Shown here one piece after another: positions 5,681-8,358 of a DNA stretch of 8,358 bases. A program made the translations under genes and the position numbers. Below the pieces are notes generated by a model. The model was not told where the DNA came from. It made no database searches and saw only the letters and a list, made by a program, of their open reading frames with translations. Origin of the DNA: Lachnospiraceae bacterium (GTDB lineage: Bacteria; Bacillota_A; Clostridia; Lachnospirales; Lachnospiraceae); assembly GCA_017553965.1 (NCBI GenBank), contig JAFZJK010000175.1:1-8358 (forward strand). The letters are read 5' to 3'. Every line of letters starts with the position of its first letter. Within the stretch, counting starts at the first letter, position 1.

Positions 5681-7429
5681 ATGAGCAGCGAGAACAATTT
5701 ATTTGAAAACGAAGAGTACAGGAAGATGTATTGGCATACATGTTCCCACATTATGGCACAGGCCGTAAAGCGTCTGTATCCCGAAGTAAAGCTGGCTATC
5801 GGTCCGGCTATTGAAAACGGTTTTTACTATGACTTTGATGCACCTTTCGGTTTTAATCCGGAGCATCTTGAAAAAATCGAAGAAGAAATGCGAAAGATAT
5901 GTAAGGAGAACCTGAAGCTTGAAAGGTCTGAGCTACCTAGAGAGAAAGCTTTAGAGCTTATGAAGGATGAGCCCTATAAGATCGAGCTGATAAATGATCT
6001 GCCTGATGAGGCGGTTATATCATTTTACAGACAGGGTGAGTATATCGACCTTTGTGCAGGGCCGCATCTTGACTCAACAGGCAGAGTAAAAGGAAACGGT
6101 ATCAAGCTTTTAACATGTGCCGCAGCTTACTGGAGGGGTGATTCCAACAGAGAGTCTTTACAGAGAATATACGGTATAGCATATCCTAAGAGAGAGCAGC
6201 TTGATGAATATCTTGAGAGATTAGAAGAAGCAAAGAGAAGAGACCACAGGAAACTCGGTAAGGAACTGGGCTTGTATCTGCTTATGGATGAAGGTCCGGG
6301 TTTCCCGTTCTTCCTGCCCAAGGGTCTGATACTTAAAAATACACTTATTGATTATTGGAGACAGATACATAAGAGATATGGTTACGTGGAGATATCCACA
6401 CCCATGATGCTTAACCGTGCGCTCTGGGAAAGATCGGGACATTGGGAGCATTACAAACAGAACATGTATACAACAGTTATAGAGGATATGGACTTTGCGA
6501 TCAAACCCATGAACTGTCCCGGAGGTATGCTTGTATACAGATCAGAGCAGCATTCATACAGAGAGCTGCCCTTACGTGTAGGTGAACTTGGGTTAGTTCA
6601 CAGGCATGAAATGTCAGGTACTCTGCACGGTCTTTTCAGAGTAAGATGTTTTACGCAGGATGATGCACATATCTTTATGACATGGGACCAGATGCGTGAT
6701 GAGATAAAGAATGTGATAAGACTTTTTGATGAAGTATATTCCGTATTCGGGCTGTCTTACGAGATAGAAGTGTCCACTATGCCTGAAGACCACATGGGCG
6801 AGGTTGAAACATGGGATTATGCAACGGATACATTAAAAGCAGCCTGTGAGGACATGGGAAAAAGCTATGTTATAAATGAAGGAGACGGTGCATTTTACGG
6901 ACCTAAGCTGGATTTCCATCTGGCTGATTCGCTGGGACGTACATGGCAGTGCGGTACAATACAGCTTGACATGCAGCTTCCGGAAAGGTTTGAACTTGAA
7001 TATATAGGAGCTGACGGCAAGAAGCATCGTCCGGCTATGATCCACAGAGTAGTATTCGGATCGATCGAAAGATTTATAGGTGTTATCACAGAACATTTTG
7101 CGGGAGCATTTCCGTTATGGCTGGCACCTGTACAGGTGGAGATACTTCCTGTAACAGATCGTGCGGGTGAATATGCACAAAGTATTGCAAAGCAGCTTGA
7201 AGCAGCAGGTTTCCGTGCAGAAGTTGATCAGCGTCCCGAGAAGCTCGGCTATAAGATCAGGGAAGCACAGCAGATGAAGGTGCCGTATATGGTCATAGTC
7301 GGAGATAAGGATATGGAGAACAATACCGTATCCATTCGCCATCGGGCAGGAGAAGATCTCGGCGCCTTAAAGTATAAGGACTTTGAAAAGCTTCTTGTTG
7401 ATGAAAGAGATTCCAAGGCTATCAAATAA
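5681..7429 (+). CDS. thrS: Threonyl-tRNA synthetase lacking the TGS domain
   Basis: This cytoplasmic class II synthetase joins threonine to tRNA-Thr. The start is the ATG at 5681, 7 nt after a strong AAAGGAGG (5666-5673). A longer reading from ATG 5624 would begin inside the terminator hairpin. The product is 582 residues, about 55-60 shorter than most bacterial ThrRS, and opens almost directly with the editing domain: H19-x3-H23, then DLCAGPH with Cys125 and His129, the residues that clear mischarged Ser-tRNA. The N-terminal TGS domain is missing. The catalytic core has MNCPGG, RVRCFTQDDAH (motif 2) and HRVVFGSIERF (motif 3). Zinc ligands are Cys279, His330 and His455, matching E. coli 334, 385 and 511. 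The anticodon-binding domain starts near residue 478 and contains EKLGYKIREAQ. All catalytic and editing residues checked are present, so the enzyme should be active. Expression is governed by the T-box upstream. Confidence 0.97.
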   Translation: MSSENNLFENEEYRKMYWHTCSHIMAQAVKRLYPEVKLAIGPAIENGFYYDFDAPFGFNPEHLEKIEEEMRKICKENLKLERSELPREKALELMKDEPYKIELINDLPDEAVISFYRQGEYIDLCAGPHLDSTGRVKGNGIKLLTCAAAYWRGDSNRESLQRIYGIAYPKREQLDEYLERLEEAKRRDHRKLGKELGLYLLMDEGPGFPFFLPKGLILKNTLIDYWRQIHKRYGYVEISTPMMLNRALWERSGHWEHYKQNMYTTVIEDMDFAIKPMNCPGGMLVYRSEQHSYRELPLRVGELGLVHRHEMSGTLHGLFRVRCFTQDDAHIFMTWDQMRDEIKNVIRLFDEVYSVFGLSYEIEVSTMPEDHMGEVETWDYATDTLKAACEDMGKSYVINEGDGAFYGPKLDFHLADSLGRTWQCGTIQLDMQLPERFELEYIGADGKKHRPAMIHRVVFGSIERFIGVITEHFAGAFPLWLAPVQVEILPVTDRAGEYAQSIAKQLEAAGFRAEVDQRPEKLGYKIREAQQMKVPYMVIVGDKDMENNTVSIRHRAGEDLGALKYKDFEKLLVDERDSKAIK

Positions 7430-7501
7430 AAATATCTGGAATTATATCATAATATGTGTTAATATCATTGGCATAGTCTTCGTTTTTTGAAAGGATACAA
7501 T

Positions 7502-7690
7502 ATGAAAAAAGAAGCGACAAATTGTGAGAACTGCATGTATTATGAATATGATTACGACGATGAGGAGTATTACTGCACCCAGAGCTGTCTGGATGAGGAT
7601 GATATAGCCAAGATGGCAATGGACAGTCATTATCACTGCCCTTATTACCGCGAAGGCAATGAATACACCATAGTCAGAAAACAGATTTAA
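7502..7690 (+). CDS. Small Cys-rich acidic protein, DUF6472-like
   Basis: The 62-residue product starts at an ATG 6 nt after AAAGGA (7490-7495); an in-frame TTG at 7487 overlaps that site and is less likely. It has five Cys: C8 and C11 (NCENC), C25, C29 and C46 (HCPYY), with His43 and His45 nearby, a layout that could bind a metal such as zinc. The centre is very acidic and Tyr-rich (YEYDYDDEEYY), and the end is NEYTIVRKQI. From memory this pattern (CENC, a YDEEY-type stretch, LDEDE, CPY, VRKQ) fits the DUF6472 family of small clostridial proteins of unknown function; I could not check this. No signal peptide or membrane segment. It lies 72 nt after thrS and 35 nt before the Nudix gene in the same direction, with no clear promoter of its own. 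Confidence 0.8.
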   Translation: MKKEATNCENCMYYEYDYDDEEYYCTQSCLDEDDIAKMAMDSHYHCPYYREGNEYTIVRKQI

Positions 7691-7725
7691 ATTTATTTGA
7701 CAGATTAAAGAAAGAGGTGATCATC

Positions 7726-8190
7726 ATGATGACACAGGAAGAAATGAACAGTACCAATTGGTCACAGTCGGTGGCAGGAGTATGTATTAAGGACGGAAAA
7801 GTGCTGCTTGGCAGACATACATACGGAGGCGGCAAAGGAAAGCTTATAATCCCCGGCGGTTATGTCAAGTTTGGTGAAATACCTCAGGAAACTCTTGTAA
7901 GGGAATATCTGGAAGAAACAGGAGTTACGGTTAAGCCCGGAAAACTTATAGGCATGCGCTTTAACGATAAGGACTGGTATGCGGTGTTTGAGGCTGAATA
8001 CGTGGAAGGTGAAGCCAGACCGGATATGGATGAGAACAGTGAAGTGGTATGGATGCCGACAGAGGAAGCTTTACAGGATGAAACAGTCCCCGGTCTTACC
8101 AAATCCCTGATAAAATATGCTTTGGAAAACCAGGGATTAAAAGAAACACCTTATGAAACAAATAAAGAAAAACAGTTTTTATTTGTATGA
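7726..8190 (+). CDS. Nudix hydrolase
   Basis: The 155-residue product starts at the ATG at 7726, 5 nt after the ribosome binding site AAAGAGGTGA (7711-7720). The ATG at 7729 is equally possible, while the in-frame GTG at 7717 overlaps that site. The complete Nudix box GX5EX7REUXEEXGU is at residues 45-67, with the metal-binding REYLEE at 59-64, so it should be active on a nucleoside diphosphate linked to another group. It follows the usual fold: a VAGVCIKDGKVLLG strand, LIIPGGYVKFGE entering the box, then an acidic region and a C-terminal helix. The substrate (ADP-ribose, oxidised dNTP, NADH or other) cannot be told. It is the last plus-strand gene before a hairpin terminator and is probably co-transcribed with the small Cys-rich gene. 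Confidence 0.93.
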   Translation: MMTQEEMNSTNWSQSVAGVCIKDGKVLLGRHTYGGGKGKLIIPGGYVKFGEIPQETLVREYLEETGVTVKPGKLIGMRFNDKDWYAVFEAEYVEGEARPDMDENSEVVWMPTEEALQDETVPGLTKSLIKYALENQGLKETPYETNKEKQFLFV

Positions 8191-8203
8191 AATACCAGAA
8201 AGA

Positions 8204-8250
8204 AAACGGAGATCAGAACCTTACCGGGTTTTAATCTCCGTTTATTTTTT
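8204..8250 (+). terminator. Rho-independent terminator, probably bidirectional
   Basis: AAACGGAGAT (8204-8213) pairs perfectly with ATCTCCGTTT (8234-8243), and AACC (8217-8220) with GGTT (8227-8230) adds an inner helix. On the plus strand a T-rich tract follows (8241-8250), ending transcription after the Nudix gene. Read on the minus strand, the hairpin is followed by TTTTCTTTCT, so it could also end a convergent transcript from the right. Confidence 0.9.
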
Positions 8251-8255
8251 ATATA

Positions 8256-8358
8256 TTATAGATTATTTTTGCAGATTAAATTTTCCACCTCGTCGAGCTT
8301 CGGAGGGTTTAGAGGAAGCGGGAACCTGGAGATAGCTATGGCTGAGCAGGCACTGGCA
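8256..8358 (-). CDS. 3' end of a convergent gene, possibly PfkB-family sugar kinase
   Basis: On the minus strand a frame is open from the window edge to a TAA at 8258-8256, showing only the last 33 codons. The visible tail contains ASACSAIAISR, then a Pro-rich turn and KLDEVENLI. This resembles the C-terminus of PfkB-family (ribokinase/fructokinase) proteins, where an Ala-rich helix ending in T/S-R is followed by a Pro turn and an EEVE-type final helix. The stop is followed on the minus strand, 13 nt on, by the two-sided terminator hairpin, as expected for a convergent gene. The evidence is short: a second minus frame is also open to 8263, and a plus-strand ATG at 8338 with GGAG 6 nt before it offers another reading. 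Confidence 0.45.
   Translation of the reverse strand, partial: ASACSAIAISRFPLPLNPPKLDEVENLICKNNL

Noticed and set aside
7444..7468. Repeated ATATCAT (7444-7450 and 7462-7468) between thrS and the small Cys-rich gene
   Set aside because: A 7-base A/T-rich direct repeat in an A/T-rich gap is easily chance; no convincing promoter or terminator could be built around it.
8153..8335. 60-codon plus-strand open frame at the right end
   Set aside because: It starts inside the Nudix gene and runs through the terminator hairpin, with no ribosome binding site.
8251..8358. Possible structured RNA or riboswitch at the right edge
   Set aside because: The more G+C-rich stretch has some short complementary segments, but I could match it to no known riboswitch, SRP, RNase P or tmRNA core; a convergent coding end explains it better.

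Overview
The window reads as chromosomal DNA of a Gram-positive anaerobe of the Clostridia, most likely a Lachnospiraceae-type organism. The signs are moderate A+T richness with many ATA, AGA and AGG codons, strong AGGAGG-type ribosome binding sites, a T-box leader controlling a tRNA synthetase, a Uup/YfmR-type ABC-F protein, and a small Cys-rich DUF6472-like protein. This placement is inferred from style and gene families, not from a database match. No mobile element, CRISPR array, tRNA or rRNA gene was seen.

Layout, left to right on the plus strand. (1) The 3' part of an ABC-F ATPase gene, cut by the left edge (1-1662). (2) A short Ser/Asn-rich protein with a FliD C-terminal-like segment (1729-2466). 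A perfect match to the flagellar sigma-28/sigma-D -10 element (GCCGATAT, 1668-1675) lies just upstream. (3) A gene-free stretch (2467-2687) holding a strong stem-loop and an extended -10 sigma-A promoter. (4) A class 3-type aldehyde dehydrogenase (2688-4106), followed after 56 nt by (5) a seven-segment membrane diguanylate cyclase with a GGDEF domain (4163-5347). (6) A consensus sigma-A promoter (5354-5382) and a threonine T-box leader with a Rho-independent terminator (about 5390-5637). (7) The threonyl-tRNA synthetase gene thrS (5681-7429), whose product lacks the usual N-terminal TGS domain. (8) A 62-residue Cys-rich protein (7502-7690). (9) A Nudix hydrolase (7726-8190). (10) A hairpin terminator (8204-8250) that looks usable from both sides. 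(11) At the right edge, the probable last 33 codons of a convergent minus-strand gene whose tail resembles PfkB-family sugar kinases.

Two themes link the genes. First, a FliD-like protein behind a sigma-D-like -10 box lies two genes from a c-di-GMP synthase, which fits a species with flagella or a flagellum-derived export system; direct co-regulation is not shown. Second, thrS, the Cys-rich protein and the Nudix gene run in the same direction with small gaps, so read-through from the T-box-controlled promoter may reach the latter two. Most of the window is conventional. The less ordinary items are the TGS-less ThrRS, the short FliD-like protein with its sigma-D-like promoter, the unusual active-site loop of the aldehyde dehydrogenase, and the uncharacterised Cys-rich protein.
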